DNA of 64,000 nt from an uncultured Bacteroidales bacterium (GCA_949297285.1 CASFRL010000046.1:1-64000), one strand, 5' to 3'. Counted from the first letter of the stretch, positions 1-9,539 are shown. Notes: generated by a model not told the origin, from the sequence alone. A program made the numbers and translations.

Positions 1-1020
1 GATACTGATCAGAATAGCCTCGATCAAGAACTGGCTCAAGATATCGATACCCCTTGCACCTACGCTCATGCGCAGCCCTATTTCTCGAGTTCGTTCGGTA
101 ACCGACACATACATGATATTCATGATTCCGATACCTCCTACGACCAACGATATTCCGGCGATGCAGGCAAGGAGTGTGGTCATTAGGTCGGTAGTCGTAT
201 TCAACATGGTACTCAGTTCTTGCTGAGATCTGATTTTAAAATCGTCTTCGTCCGTTGCTTTCAATTTGTGGTTCCGTCTTAAAATTGTAGCAATTTCATC
301 CGTAGCATAATCGGTCATATCTTCTGTTAGGGCCGAAGCAAAAATTCCTTGCAGATATGTCACGGCCAATAACCTTTTCATAACGGTAGTATAAGGCGCA
401 AGGACGACATCGTCTTGGTCCATACCCATACTGTTATATCCTTTAGATTCCAATACACCTACAACTTTAAACGGAATCTGGTTGAATCGAATGATTTTCC
501 CGATAGGATCACCTCCGTTCGGGAAAAGGTTATCGACGATTGTTTTTCCGATTACGCATACTTTGGCCGAACTTTGTACATCGGCATCAGTAAACATCGT
601 CCCGTTTTCTATCGCAAGTTGCCGTATTTCGAGATATTCGGGATTAACTCCGGTTACAGAGGATGGATAATTATTGGCTCCGCTTATTAATTGCCCTGAT
701 GAAGATACATTCGGGCTTACAGCGGCCAAAAAAGTCGTTTCATCGTGTAGCGCTTTGTAATCCTCAAGTTTCAAGGTTTGCATGGCCGAGGGGTCTTGCC
801 GTACGCCTCCTCGCATTTCTGCCCCGGGATGTATCATGATCATGTTAGAACCCATTTCAGAAATTTGCGTTTGAATGCTTTTTTTCGATCCTTGTCCGAT
901 GGCAAGCATTGTGATAACCGATGCAACACCGATAATAATACCCAGCATGGTAAGAAATGCCCGCAATTTATTGTTGGCAAGTGCACGCAAGGCTATTTTT
1001 AGCAGATTGGTTCCATTCAT
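1..1020 (-). CDS. MacB-type ABC transporter permease (FtsX family), partial at left edge
   Basis: This is the membrane subunit of a MacB/LolCE-like mechanotransmitting ABC exporter. Read from ATG at 1020, the frame stays open for 340 codons to the window edge, so the C-terminus is missing. The N-terminus has a short cytoplasmic stretch and a first membrane segment (LTMLGIIIGVASVITML, about residues 23-39), followed by a periplasmic domain of MacB_PCD type. The second membrane segment begins near residue 280 (LVVGGIGIMNIMYVSVTERT), and its ERTREIGLR motif is the classical FtsX signature. The ATPase is a separate gene (1046-1792), so this is the split form rather than the fused E. coli MacB. 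It is the last visible gene of the operon TolC, MacA, ATPase, permease. The substrate cannot be read from the sequence; macrolides, peptides or lipoproteins are possible. Confidence 0.9.
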   Translation of the reverse strand, partial: MNGTNLLKIALRALANNKLRAFLTMLGIIIGVASVITMLAIGQGSKKSIQTQISEMGSNMIMIHPGAEMRGGVRQDPSAMQTLKLEDYKALHDETTFLAAVSPNVSSSGQLISGANNYPSSVTGVNPEYLEIRQLAIENGTMFTDADVQSSAKVCVIGKTIVDNLFPNGGDPIGKIIRFNQIPFKVVGVLESKGYNSMGMDQDDVVLAPYTTVMKRLLAVTYLQGIFASALTEDMTDYATDEIATILRRNHKLKATDEDDFKIRSQQELSTMLNTTTDLMTTLLACIAGISLVVGGIGIMNIMYVSVTERTREIGLRMSVGARGIDILSQFLIEAILISI

Positions 1021-1045
1021 TGTTTTCGTAAATTAGAGATTATGC

Positions 1046-1792
1046 CTATTCTTCATCTTCTGGTTTAGGCATGGCAGCTAATGCTTCTGCTGCCGACATG
1101 ATATTTTTATTTATAGAATCTTCTATGATTTTACCATCCCGCAATCGGATGTTCCGACTACTGTATTGGATCAGTTCCGGGTTGTGCGTAACAAATATAA
1201 TGGTACGACCCTCGGCATGTAACTTCTGGAACAAGACAAGAATCTCGAAAGAGGTCCTTGAATCCAGGTTCCCGGTTGCTTCGTCGGCAAGAATTACTGC
1301 CGGATTATTTACCAAGGCACGGGCAATGGCCACACGTTGCATTTGCCCTCCCGACATTTGGTTCGATTTGTGTTCAAGCCGATTTCCTAATCCGACGTCT
1401 TGCAGAGCTTTTATGGCTCTTCTTTTTCGCTCGGCACTATTTATGTTGGGATTATACATCAATGGCAATTCTACATTTTCGACAGCGGTTGTTTTGGGCA
1501 ACAAATTGTAATTTTGGAATACAAATCCGATTTTTCTGTTTCTGAGTATCGCACGAGCCGGCTTGCTCATGGTACGCACAGAAATTCCGTCCAGATAATA
1601 TTCCCCGCTGGTAGGCGTGTCAAGACACCCTAATGTGTTCAATAATGTTGATTTACCAGATCCCGATGTTCCCATGATCGTTACGAATTCTCCTTCATAG
1701 ATCGTAAACGATATATCGCGTAGAGCATGGACAATTTCGTCTCCGACTTGAAAATTCCTTCTGATATTTTGCAGTTCAATAACCTTTTTCAT
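1046..1792 (-). CDS. MacB/LolD-type ABC transporter ATP-binding protein
   Basis: This 248-aa nucleotide-binding subunit powers the permease encoded 25 bp downstream. Walker A is GTSGSGKST (residues 41-49), the signature is MSGGQMQRVAIARAL (about 146-160), and Walker B is VILADEATGNLD, followed by the H-loop in FVTHNPEL. Family matches are to MacB N-terminal domains and LolD. There is a short extra C-terminal tail (SAAEALAAMPKPEDEE) that is acidic and not part of the fold. It lies between the periplasmic adaptor gene (41 bp upstream) and the permease, all on the minus strand, so one transcript is expected. The family assignment is secure; the exported substrate is unknown. Confidence 0.95.
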   Translation of the reverse strand: MKKVIELQNIRRNFQVGDEIVHALRDISFTIYEGEFVTIMGTSGSGKSTLLNTLGCLDTPTSGEYYLDGISVRTMSKPARAILRNRKIGFVFQNYNLLPKTTAVENVELPLMYNPNINSAERKRRAIKALQDVGLGNRLEHKSNQMSGGQMQRVAIARALVNNPAVILADEATGNLDSRTSFEILVLFQKLHAEGRTIIFVTHNPELIQYSSRNIRLRDGKIIEDSINKNIMSAAEALAAMPKPEDEE

Positions 1793-1833
1793 ATAAGTTA
1801 TTTATAGATTTGACAACATTTTATGGAACAATC

Positions 1834-3057
1834 TTATTTTTTGTTTTTGTTATTTCTTCCCGGAGGTCCTGGCATAAACGGGTTTTGTTCTTGAGGTTCG
1901 CCCTCAGTAATTTCCGGATTGTTATGTTGTCCTATTGTTGCTTCTGTAATAATTTTCATACCTTCTGTGACACCATCTAAAATTTCGGTATAAATATCGT
2001 TCGTAATGCCGACCTTTACCGGATAGGCCTTAAATGTATTTCCCTCAAGCGTCCATACCTTATGTTCTGCTTGGCAATCTTCGATTTTGTTGTCTTTATT
2101 AATAAACGGAGCTTCAGGCGTAAAACGCAAGGCTTTGGCCGGAACGCTCAATACGTCTTTTTTGTCGAGGATATAAATTGTCACATTTGCCGTCAATCTT
2201 GGTTTTAGTTTATATTCCGGGTTTTGAGCTGAAATAACGACTTCATAGGTAACAACGGTCGATGTAGAGGTACTGCTGCTGCTACTCGAACTGCTTTCAT
2301 CTCCTAACCGTATTTGTGTGACTTTTCCTTCGAATGTGTCGTTAGGGTATGCATCTACCGTGAAACTTACCCGTTGTCCCTCTTTCACGCCCCCTATATC
2401 GGCTTCATCGACATCTGCGACAACTTGCATTTGCGTCAAGTCTGCTGCAATAGTGAAAAGGGTAGGTGTTTCAAATCCTGCAGCTACGGTTTGTCCCTCT
2501 TCAACATCCCGACTTATAACGACACCGTCGATAGGAGATGTAATGGTTGCATAAGCAAGATTACGTTTTGCTTTTTCGAGTTCTGCCTTTTGGCTATAAT
2601 AAGTACTTTTAGCTTTTTCGTAATTATAGACAGATTCTTCGTACTCGGTATCGCTGATCAATTTTTTTTCATATAAAGTTTTGTTGCGGGCATATTTTTT
2701 TTGTTGATATTCATATTCGGCTTTACTCCCGTCATAAGCTGCTTGCTTCGAATCCAGTTCGCTTTGCAATGTAACCTTGTCCATTTCGGCAATTAATTGA
2801 CCTTTGGTTACGTTCGAATTGTAATCGACATATAATTTGTCGATAATTCCGGATACTTGTGTACCTACTTCTACTTTGGTTACCGGTTCGATACTTCCGG
2901 TTGCCGTTACCGAATTAGATATATCTTGTTTGGTGACGATGGCTGTTTCGAATGCGATCTCGTTTTTCTTAGACGGACGGCTAAAAATCCATATAACTAT
3001 TCCTATGATTACGATAATCGAAGATGTCAGGACGATTTTCTTTTTTGTTAATTTCAT
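1834..3057 (-). CDS. Periplasmic adaptor (MacA-like, HlyD/RND MFP family)
   Basis: This 407-aa membrane-fusion protein should link the MacB-like pump to the TolC-like channel encoded upstream. A signal-anchor helix lies at about residues 9-25. It is followed by the first half of a lipoyl-like domain (VEVGTQVSGIIDKLYV, 63-78), an alpha-hairpin of about residues 95-165, the second lipoyl half (ATITSPIDGVVISRDV, 170-185), then beta-barrel and membrane-proximal domains. An unusual run of serines and threonines occupies about residues 255-267 inside the beta-barrel domain and looks like a flexible low-complexity insert. The tail is Pro/Gly/Asn/Lys-rich. It starts 21 bp after the TolC-family gene. 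Confidence 0.93.
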   Translation of the reverse strand: MKLTKKKIVLTSSIIVIIGIVIWIFSRPSKKNEIAFETAIVTKQDISNSVTATGSIEPVTKVEVGTQVSGIIDKLYVDYNSNVTKGQLIAEMDKVTLQSELDSKQAAYDGSKAEYEYQQKKYARNKTLYEKKLISDTEYEESVYNYEKAKSTYYSQKAELEKAKRNLAYATITSPIDGVVISRDVEEGQTVAAGFETPTLFTIAADLTQMQVVADVDEADIGGVKEGQRVSFTVDAYPNDTFEGKVTQIRLGDESSSSSSSSTSTSTVVTYEVVISAQNPEYKLKPRLTANVTIYILDKKDVLSVPAKALRFTPEAPFINKDNKIEDCQAEHKVWTLEGNTFKAYPVKVGITNDIYTEILDGVTEGMKIITEATIGQHNNPEITEGEPQEQNPFMPGPPGRNNKNKK

Positions 3058-3078
3058 TGTATATCAGTTTTATTTTTA

Positions 3079-4437
3079 TTACAACGTTATTTCTTTGCCT
3101 TGATAGAATCTTAGTAGTTGGGCATTTAATATCGCCATATATTTGGCTTGTAACATTTCTTGTTGAGCCGAAAGAAAATTATTTTTCTCCGTCAGCAGTT
3201 CTACCGTATTTTTCATCCCTAAGTTGAACTGTTCTTGAGCTAAGTCATAACTGGTTTTCGATGCTTTTACCTGTTCTATCGCTGCCGCATATTGGGCTTG
3301 GGACGAAGTGGCCTCTAAATAAATATTCTCTATGGTATTCTGAAGCTCTTTTTGTACATTTTGGTATTCCAGTTCGGCTTCGGTAATTTGTAATTTTGCT
3401 TTTTCCACTGCCGATTTATTTTCACGGTTACTAAAGATCGGAATACTCAAAGTGAGGCCGATACTTTCATTCAATTTATTTTTCATTTGTTGGCCGAAAT
3501 TCGATTCCGTACCCGAGATATGGCCGGTTCCTACGCTTGCCGATAAATCTAATGTAGGATAATAACCGGCTTTCGCATTTTTGTGCTCTAATTTAGCAAT
3601 ATCGATTCCGAGTTTTCCGCTTTGAATACTGGGGATGAAACTTAATGCCGATTGATATACCTCTTCTTTTCTCGGCAGAGGAGTCAATACGTCATGAGTT
3701 TCGAGTGACGGCGTAGCGATGTTGAGAGATTCTGTCATGTCCATCTCCAACAGTTGTTTTAGAGCCTGAATGTTCCCTTCCAATGTCGTTTGGGAGAGTA
3801 CGAGTTGGTATTTGTCCGCACTGTATTGTGATTCCAATTGAGCATAATCGCTTTGAGAAATCGATCCCGCCTCTAACAAAGCCTTTCCTCGTTCACATTG
3901 CAGTTTTGACAGAGCGACAGTCTCTTCATTGATTTTAACAGATTCTTGGGCATAGAGTATTTGTAAAAAATTTTCAGTAATAGACGTTTCTATATTGTCG
4001 ATCTCTTCTTCGACCGAGTATTGTTGTACCTGTTCTTGCAGTTCTGACGATTTAATATTGTTCCGCAATTTCCCTCCGTTATACAGAGTCATTGACGACC
4101 GCAAGGAGTAATTGCCTGTGTAAGAATTTTTACTGCTACCTTTACTCCCGGTAATAACATAGTTGTCCAAACTGTTTCCTTCGGGGAAAGGCGTATTTAT
4201 ATACTGCTGAGAAGATCCGAAAGAGAGAGACGGGAACAACTTAGCCCGTGCCGACAGTTTATCTATTTTGCTGCTCTCCAATGCGATCTTGCTTTTTTTG
4301 AGTTGTATGTTTTGTGTCAGTGCATAGTCGATACAATTTTTTAAAGTCCACTCCTGCGGTTTTTCTTGAGCAGACAATAACGATAGACCTCCTGTACAGA
4401 AACAAAACCCGAAAATCATGATACGATGATACTTCAT
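3079..4437 (-). CDS. TolC-family outer membrane efflux protein
   Basis: This 452-aa outer-membrane channel subunit is the first gene of the MacAB-TolC operon. It has a signal peptide (residues 1-23, ending at LSAQ) and two OEP repeats rich in Gln/Ala/Leu coiled-coil heptads. The family hallmark NFLSAQQEMLQAKYMAILNA lies close to the C-terminus, where TolC proteins carry the equatorial helices. The length is normal for the family. The minus-strand promoter at 4459-4466 sits just upstream. It lacks the N-terminal lipobox seen in the NodT-type channels encoded with the two RND pumps, in keeping with a MacAB partner rather than an RND partner. Confidence 0.93.
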   Translation of the reverse strand: MKYHRIMIFGFCFCTGGLSLLSAQEKPQEWTLKNCIDYALTQNIQLKKSKIALESSKIDKLSARAKLFPSLSFGSSQQYINTPFPEGNSLDNYVITGSKGSSKNSYTGNYSLRSSMTLYNGGKLRNNIKSSELQEQVQQYSVEEEIDNIETSITENFLQILYAQESVKINEETVALSKLQCERGKALLEAGSISQSDYAQLESQYSADKYQLVLSQTTLEGNIQALKQLLEMDMTESLNIATPSLETHDVLTPLPRKEEVYQSALSFIPSIQSGKLGIDIAKLEHKNAKAGYYPTLDLSASVGTGHISGTESNFGQQMKNKLNESIGLTLSIPIFSNRENKSAVEKAKLQITEAELEYQNVQKELQNTIENIYLEATSSQAQYAAAIEQVKASKTSYDLAQEQFNLGMKNTVELLTEKNNFLSAQQEMLQAKYMAILNAQLLRFYQGKEITL

Positions 4438-4458
4438 AAGTCTTTTTTTTAATTTTTA

Positions 4459-4466
4459 CAAAGTTA
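4459..4466 (-). promoter_or_regulatory. -7 box TAACTTTG of the MacAB-TolC operon
   Basis: On the minus strand TAACTTTG matches the Bacteroidota -7 consensus TAnnTTTG. A weak -33 element (ATTG) lies 20 bp further upstream (4487-4490). Its position, 22 bp before the start codon of the TolC-family gene, is suitable for the operon promoter. Confidence 0.6.
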
Positions 4467-4631
4467 AATTTGTCTTTTTTCATAGCCAATCTAAATATAA
4501 ATAGAGAAGATTTTCACCGACAAATCTTCTTTTTTTACGGATAAAATAAAAAATAAAAAGAAATCGGTTTAACTTTATCGATAAATGAGCATCTAACGAT
4601 AAAATAAGTTGAAAAATAGCCGTTGTTTTTT

Positions 4632-5183
4632 ATGCCGGAAGATACAGAGCAGGATATTATCTTAAAGTTGAATGACCCGAAAACTCGCAATGACGGGTTT
4701 AAACAGTTGGTCATTGCATATCGGGAGGCTCTGTATTGGCACATACGGCGATTGGTTGTGTCTAATGAAGATGCTGAAGATGTTTTGCAGGAAACCTTGA
4801 TAAAGGTATATCGTTCTTTAGACGAATTTAGGGGCGAGAGCCGTTTGTTCACGTGGATTTATCGGATCGCAACGAATGAAAGTCTGCAATTTTTACGTCG
4901 AAAGCAATTGCCTTTTACACCGTATGAAGAGATAAGCAATATGTTGGTGCAGACACTTTATGCGGAGAATGACATAGATGCCGACGAGCTGCTGTTAAAA
5001 TTTCAAGAAGCAATTCTTCGTTTACCTGAAAAACAGCGTATCGTGTTTAATTTGAGGTATTATGATGAATTGAGTTATGAGGAGATAAGCCGTATTACCG
5101 GGCAATCGGTTGCTACGTTGAAAACGGGTTATCATTATGCGGTGGAGAAAGTAAAAAAGTATATGCTAACAAATCAAATATGA
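4632..5183 (+). CDS. ECF-type RNA polymerase sigma factor
   Basis: This sigma-70 family protein of about 183 aa should direct RNA polymerase to a small regulon. Region 2 is seen in DAEDVLQETLIKVYRSLDEF and the following FTWIYRIATNESLQFLRR. Region 4 is seen in LPEKQRIVFNLRYYDELSYEE followed by an HTH (ISRITGQSVATLKTGYHYA). An in-frame TTG lies 9 bp upstream, but ATG at 4632 gives a normal N-terminus. The stop overlaps the next start by 4 bp (ATGA), so it is translationally coupled to the putative anti-sigma factor. It is divergent from the MacAB-TolC operon, which could be a target, though that is only inference. Confidence 0.93.
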   Translation: MPEDTEQDIILKLNDPKTRNDGFKQLVIAYREALYWHIRRLVVSNEDAEDVLQETLIKVYRSLDEFRGESRLFTWIYRIATNESLQFLRRKQLPFTPYEEISNMLVQTLYAENDIDADELLLKFQEAILRLPEKQRIVFNLRYYDELSYEEISRITGQSVATLKTGYHYAVEKVKKYMLTNQI

Positions 5184-5710
5184 AAGAGAAAGATTTTGAC
5201 TTCGGCCGAGTTGGCAAACGGTTGCCTTACCGGATGGATGAGGAGAGTTTGGAAAAAGTGACTCGTCACGTGTTTGAAATTTGTGATCGAGAAGAGCATT
5301 CCCGAAAGGCCGAGTTGCGGAAATCTCATTCCCGTAAACATTATTTGTATTATGTTGCAGGAGCTGTTGCTGCAGTTCTTTTTCTGTTCATTTATATAGG
5401 GGTCGATCATAAGGAGAGTGTCTCGACTCGTTTCGATACCGCCAGTATTTCGGTTGCCGATTCAGACAATTCCGACTTATTATTCTCTGATCGTTATGTA
5501 GAAAATGTTTTCGATGAGGTCTCTCAGAAAGATTCGGGAACAGATATTTCATCTTTTGAGAATACCGGGATTAATACCGATGATGTCAATTTTATATATG
5601 CCGACAGAAATATGCCGACAGACCAGTTGATAGATGAATTGAGTGATGAGGATCTATTTTTTCTTGCCGAAATTACGGGTGGAACGGTTGCCGAACCATG
5701 GTATAATTAG
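5180..5710 (+). CDS. Putative single-pass anti-sigma factor
   Basis: This 176-aa protein has a cytosolic N-terminal region of about 50 residues (GKRLPYRMDEESLEKVTRHV), a single membrane helix (YLYYVAGAVAAVLFLFIYIG, about residues 54-73) and an acidic periplasmic tail. That layout, plus 4-bp overlap with an ECF sigma gene, is how Bacteroidota anti-sigma factors are commonly arranged. No zinc-binding ZAS motif (HxxxCxxC) is visible, so the fold cannot be named. The function as anti-sigma factor comes from the context and topology rather than from a recognised domain. Confidence 0.7.
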   Translation: MKEKDFDFGRVGKRLPYRMDEESLEKVTRHVFEICDREEHSRKAELRKSHSRKHYLYYVAGAVAAVLFLFIYIGVDHKESVSTRFDTASISVADSDNSDLLFSDRYVENVFDEVSQKDSGTDISSFENTGINTDDVNFIYADRNMPTDQLIDELSDEDLFFLAEITGGTVAEPWYN

Positions 5711-5741
5711 TTTATCGTAAAGTACAAAAAACATAACAGAT

Positions 5742-6206
5742 ATGAACAAAATATTAATGTTGCTTTTTTTCTGTATGCCCATAGCGTTGTGGGCACAAAG
5801 ACCGCTTCCTCAAGAACGTCAACGAGAGTTGCAGATGCAGATGACAGAGGCCTCTCTTTCAGAAATGCGCATGCGTCTGAACCTTACCGATGAGCAAATG
5901 TCACGGTTGCGTCCTGTGTATAAACAATATCAAAAAAAAGTTGCTCATTTAAATATGTTAAACCATCGGCTGTTTAATCGTGTAAATGCCGATACATTAT
6001 CTGACGAACAAGCTCGAACGCTGCTTAAAGGATACATCGACAGAGAGCAAAAACTGTATAATCTGAATAAGCGGTATATGAATGACCTGCTGCAAATACT
6101 CACACCGCAACAGGTTATCGGGTTATATCAATCCGACTCTTTTATCAAATGGAAGATCCGGAAAGAATACCTTCGCCGTGCCGAACGTCCGCGAAAGAGC
6201 AAATAA
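5742..6206 (+). CDS. Spy/CpxP-like periplasmic protein
   Basis: This 154-aa secreted helical protein has a signal peptide MNKILMLLFFCMPIALWAQ, then repeated long helices rich in Met, Gln, Arg and Leu. The segment MRLNLTDEQMSRLRPVYKQY resembles the LTxxQ motif region of the Spy/CpxP/Zra family of periplasmic stress chaperones or sensors, and a second one (DLLQILTPQQVIGLYQSD) follows near residues 117-134. It is 31 bp downstream of the putative anti-sigma gene and ahead of a strong terminator, so the three genes probably form one operon. A link to envelope stress sensing is a reasonable inference from family and context, not proven. Confidence 0.7.
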   Translation: MNKILMLLFFCMPIALWAQRPLPQERQRELQMQMTEASLSEMRMRLNLTDEQMSRLRPVYKQYQKKVAHLNMLNHRLFNRVNADTLSDEQARTLLKGYIDREQKLYNLNKRYMNDLLQILTPQQVIGLYQSDSFIKWKIRKEYLRRAERPRKSK

Positions 6207-6281
6207 CGGAGGCCGCGTTGAATATTTCACGCAGTCTTAATTGCAGGTCGGAGGCTATAGTTTAGACAAACAACCGCAAAA

Positions 6282-6340
6282 ATGACGGTCAAGAACTTTC
6301 GAAAAAGAAGAAACTCTTGACCGTCATCTATTTTTTTATT
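6282..6340 (+). terminator. Rho-independent terminator after the sigma/anti-sigma operon
   Basis: A perfect 13-bp inverted repeat (ATGACGGTCAAGA at 6282-6294, complement at 6315-6327) is followed by CTA and a run of seven T. It lies between converging genes and could also serve the regulator gene on the minus strand, although the T-run favours the plus strand. Confidence 0.9.
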
Positions 6341-6363
6341 TCAATAGGATTTGCTCAACAGCC

Positions 6364-9300
6364 TTAAGAAGGCTGTTCTTCAGGCGTAAATTTGTGGTTG
6401 TTTCTATACTCTTTGGGCGAAAGGTTGTAAAGAGCCATAAATTCACGATGAAAATACGATTTGTTGTTAAATCCACATCTGTACATAATCTCTTTTACAT
6501 TTAAATCGGTTTGCAACAGCAGTTTCCCGGCTTGTTGCAATCTGATGCTTCTGATCAATTCACTTGGAGTTTTGTTGGCAATATCTTTAATGCGGCGATA
6601 AAGAGTAATCTTACTGATATTCAATTCATCGCATATCGTATTAGGATCTAACGATTCATCCTCGATACGAGTTTCTATAATTTTAATTACATTAGACAAG
6701 AACTCTTGATTTTTATTTACAGGAGTAACATTATTATTAGGTTTCGGAGACAGAATGCGTTTAATATCTTCTTGTCTTTTTAATACAGAGTCGACAGCCG
6801 CTTTAAGGCGGATAGGATGGAAAGGTTTTGTAATATATATTTCCGATCCTATTTGCGTCGTCATGATTTTATACTCTTCATCGCTTTTAGCCGACAGAAA
6901 TATAATAGGCAAATGTTTGGTGAAGATATTCTCTTTAAGCTCACGGGCAAAAGTTAAACCATCCATTTGCGGCATAAATAAGTCGGTGATAATCAGATCG
7001 ACATGCTGGTGAGTTAGTAATTCTAATGCTTCTATTCCATTAGATGCCTGCAGAATATGGATTGTTTCCGATTTTATGACATCACATATAAAATTTCGGA
7101 TTTCAGGCTCATCGTCAACGATCAATATGTTGTAGTGGTTTTTACCCAATACGGTAGAAATGGTTGGTTTATAATTAGAAATAATAGAGTCTCTTATTTC
7201 TTCTTCCGTTTCGTTTGCCGTGTCTGATTGTTGCAATAGCGGCAATGTTACAGTAAAACGCACATATTCATTGATCTCACTGTTTACATCGATTTGTCCC
7301 CCTAAAAGAGTGGTTAAACTTTTGCAAAGAGCCAAACCTATTCCATTTTGGCGAACCGATTTTATGTTTAGTTTGTCGGTTTCCAATATTGTAAACCGAT
7401 CGAATATCCCGACCAATTCTTCAGCATTTAATCCGACTCCGCTATTGGTAACCTCGATGATAAGTTTTTCGTTTTCTATGTTACAATGAAGAGAGATCGA
7501 CCCATATTGTGGTGTATATTTAAATGCGTTCGAAAGTAGGTTGAAGATTATTTTTTCCATGCAATCCCGATCACTGATCCATTGTTGTTCAGGACAAGAG
7601 AGTTCGAAGTTTATTCGATTCTCTTCAATAATTCCGGTAAAATTATCCACAATACATCTCATGAGCTCCATTAAATTGACCGATGTAAGTTTCAATTCGG
7701 TATGTCCCGTAGAAGCCTTTCTGAAATCCATGAGCTCATCGATTAGTTTTCTCATTCTATCGGTGTTGGCTCTGATTATACGCAAGTATTTTTTTACAGA
7801 TTGATCGATATGGGGCAGTCCCATAAGTTGTTCGCAAGGGCCATAGATCAAGGATATCGGGGTACAAAATTCATGTGCAATATTGGTGAAAAATTGCAGT
7901 TTTGCCTCTTGTATGCGTTCTTGTTCTTGTTTTTCAAGTTGAAGTATTATTTTATTCTGTTTTCGGATAGAGAGGTTTCGTATGTATTTATAAACACAAA
8001 ACATTATTATGATACCGATCAGTGCATATAATGCGTATGCCCACCAAGTAGCCCACCAAGGTGGACGTATGATTATTTCCATAGTTTTGATGGGTTCGCT
8101 CCAGATTTTATCATTATTGGTGTATTTGACCATGAGTTTGTATTTACCGTGAGGTATATTCGAAAATGACCAAACGTTATTATTCCCACAGTTGACCCAG
8201 TTTTTGTCAAACCCGATTAATTGATAGGCATATTCACAATTTTCGTTGTTGATATAGTCGAGAACGCCAAAGTTTAGAGAAATAAAGTTCTCGTTGTGAT
8301 TTAACGTAAGTATCGGCTCTCCGTTTTTGTAGTTTAATTTTTGAGGACTGATCGGCGTATTGAACAGTTTAATATTGTCGATATGATACAACGGCATAAA
8401 ATTGTTTTGGGTGATCGAGTCCGGATTTATTATGTTGTAGCCATGTGTCCCACCAAAGACCAACTCTTTTGTAGAAGATAAAAAGTAATAGGCTCCATCA
8501 GAGAATTCGTTTCCTTGCAGGCCATCCCGTTCATAGAATGTCCTTATTTCGTTTGTCTTTTTGTTTAGTCTTACCAGCCCGTTATTGGTACTGATCCACA
8601 TATTCCCTCTTTTGTCGTCAACTATTCCGTGGATGGTATTGTTGGGCATTCCGTTTTTTTGAGTAAAATGTGACGCTTCCCATTCGTCTTCTTTACTTTT
8701 TTTCAATATCGATAACCCTGCGCTGGTCCCTACCCAAAGTTGCTTTTGCTCATCGATATAAAGAGACAAAACATCATTACTGCATAACAGATCATTCCCT
8801 TCATTTTGATGCTGAAAAATCTCGAACGATTCGTTCGCCGGATTAAACAGTACTACGCCGCTGCCTCTGGTGGCAAGCCAGAGTTTTTTATCGTCTGAAG
8901 GAAGAATCTTGAAAATTCTGTTCATCGGGTATGTTTTCGAAAGCCGACTTACATATTGTTGGGCACCGGTAATGATATATTGGCCATTGCCGTTTTCTTT
9001 TAGGTTCAGTTTGAACAGCCCATTTCCATTGGTCCCTACCCATAGGGTATTGTCTTGATTTTGAAATACTAAGGAGTATACTGCGCTCAACTCGTTGAAT
9101 GCAATTTTTACATTGGGATCGGCCTGTAAAGTGAATAGGCCTTTAGATGTAATTATGTTTATACCTTTGCCATCTCCTCCGATAAAGATATCTCCCTTTT
9201 TGTTTTTGGCGAGAGCCAAAATGTTGTTGTGCAAGAGCCCGTTTTTAGTATTGTACAATGTATATTTTTTGAGCGATCCGTTGAGCGAGCTTTTATATAA

Positions 9301-9483
9301 TCCACTACCTTTGGTTGCAATAAAGAGGTTTCCGTTGTTATCTTCGATAAACGCCCGTATCGGCCTTCTGGGATTATATTCGATAGATTGTCTGAACAGT
9401 TGATTCTTATGCCGATAGTTGATTACCCCATTCCCGTCGGTTCCCAGCCACAATATATGCTGAGAACTTTGATAAGTACACAA
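6364..9483 (-). CDS. Hybrid two-component system regulator, C-terminal fragment (frameshifted)
   Basis: This is the large downstream piece (1039 codons) of a split hybrid two-component system (HTCS) protein, the usual local regulator of Bacteroidota polysaccharide loci. In order it carries the remaining propeller (Reg_prop) repeats such as HILWLGTDGNGVINY, a Y_Y_Y domain, a membrane helix (about 475-500), HisKA with phospho-acceptor His in FFTNIAHEFCTPISLI, HATPase_c with NLLSNAFKYTP and VTNSGVGL, a receiver (NILIVDDEPEIRNF; phospho-Asp in LIITDLFMPQMDG; Lys in YITKPF) and an AraC-type DNA-binding domain. The first codon here is only a TTG. The same frame is open upstream to the frameshift near 9557 and gives good family sequence (RINGAKAVKDYNFPEL), so this is not an independent gene start. 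Confidence 0.9.
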   Translation of the reverse strand: MCTYQSSQHILWLGTDGNGVINYRHKNQLFRQSIEYNPRRPIRAFIEDNNGNLFIATKGSGLYKSSLNGSLKKYTLYNTKNGLLHNNILALAKNKKGDIFIGGDGKGINIITSKGLFTLQADPNVKIAFNELSAVYSLVFQNQDNTLWVGTNGNGLFKLNLKENGNGQYIITGAQQYVSRLSKTYPMNRIFKILPSDDKKLWLATRGSGVVLFNPANESFEIFQHQNEGNDLLCSNDVLSLYIDEQKQLWVGTSAGLSILKKSKEDEWEASHFTQKNGMPNNTIHGIVDDKRGNMWISTNNGLVRLNKKTNEIRTFYERDGLQGNEFSDGAYYFLSSTKELVFGGTHGYNIINPDSITQNNFMPLYHIDNIKLFNTPISPQKLNYKNGEPILTLNHNENFISLNFGVLDYINNENCEYAYQLIGFDKNWVNCGNNNVWSFSNIPHGKYKLMVKYTNNDKIWSEPIKTMEIIIRPPWWATWWAYALYALIGIIIMFCVYKYIRNLSIRKQNKIILQLEKQEQERIQEAKLQFFTNIAHEFCTPISLIYGPCEQLMGLPHIDQSVKKYLRIIRANTDRMRKLIDELMDFRKASTGHTELKLTSVNLMELMRCIVDNFTGIIEENRINFELSCPEQQWISDRDCMEKIIFNLLSNAFKYTPQYGSISLHCNIENEKLIIEVTNSGVGLNAEELVGIFDRFTILETDKLNIKSVRQNGIGLALCKSLTTLLGGQIDVNSEINEYVRFTVTLPLLQQSDTANETEEEIRDSIISNYKPTISTVLGKNHYNILIVDDEPEIRNFICDVIKSETIHILQASNGIEALELLTHQHVDLIITDLFMPQMDGLTFARELKENIFTKHLPIIFLSAKSDEEYKIMTTQIGSEIYITKPFHPIRLKAAVDSVLKRQEDIKRILSPKPNNNVTPVNKNQEFLSNVIKIIETRIEDESLDPNTICDELNISKITLYRRIKDIANKTPSELIRSIRLQQAGKLLLQTDLNVKEIMYRCGFNNKSYFHREFMALYNLSPKEYRNNHKFTPEEQPS

Positions 9484-9539
9484 AATCGAATTGTTGCTTA
9501 ACTCCGGGAAGTTATAGTCTTTAACGGCTTTTGCCCCGT

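Noticed and set aside
2255-2310. Short repeat of AGC/ACT-type codons in the MacA-like gene as a possible microsatellite or CRISPR-like element
   Set aside because: It is a Ser/Thr-rich coding stretch within an intact adaptor gene. There are no spaced repeats.
9481-9483. TTG at 9483 as the start of an independent regulator gene
   Set aside because: Propeller sequence continues upstream in the same frame to the frameshift, so it is the interior of a split gene.
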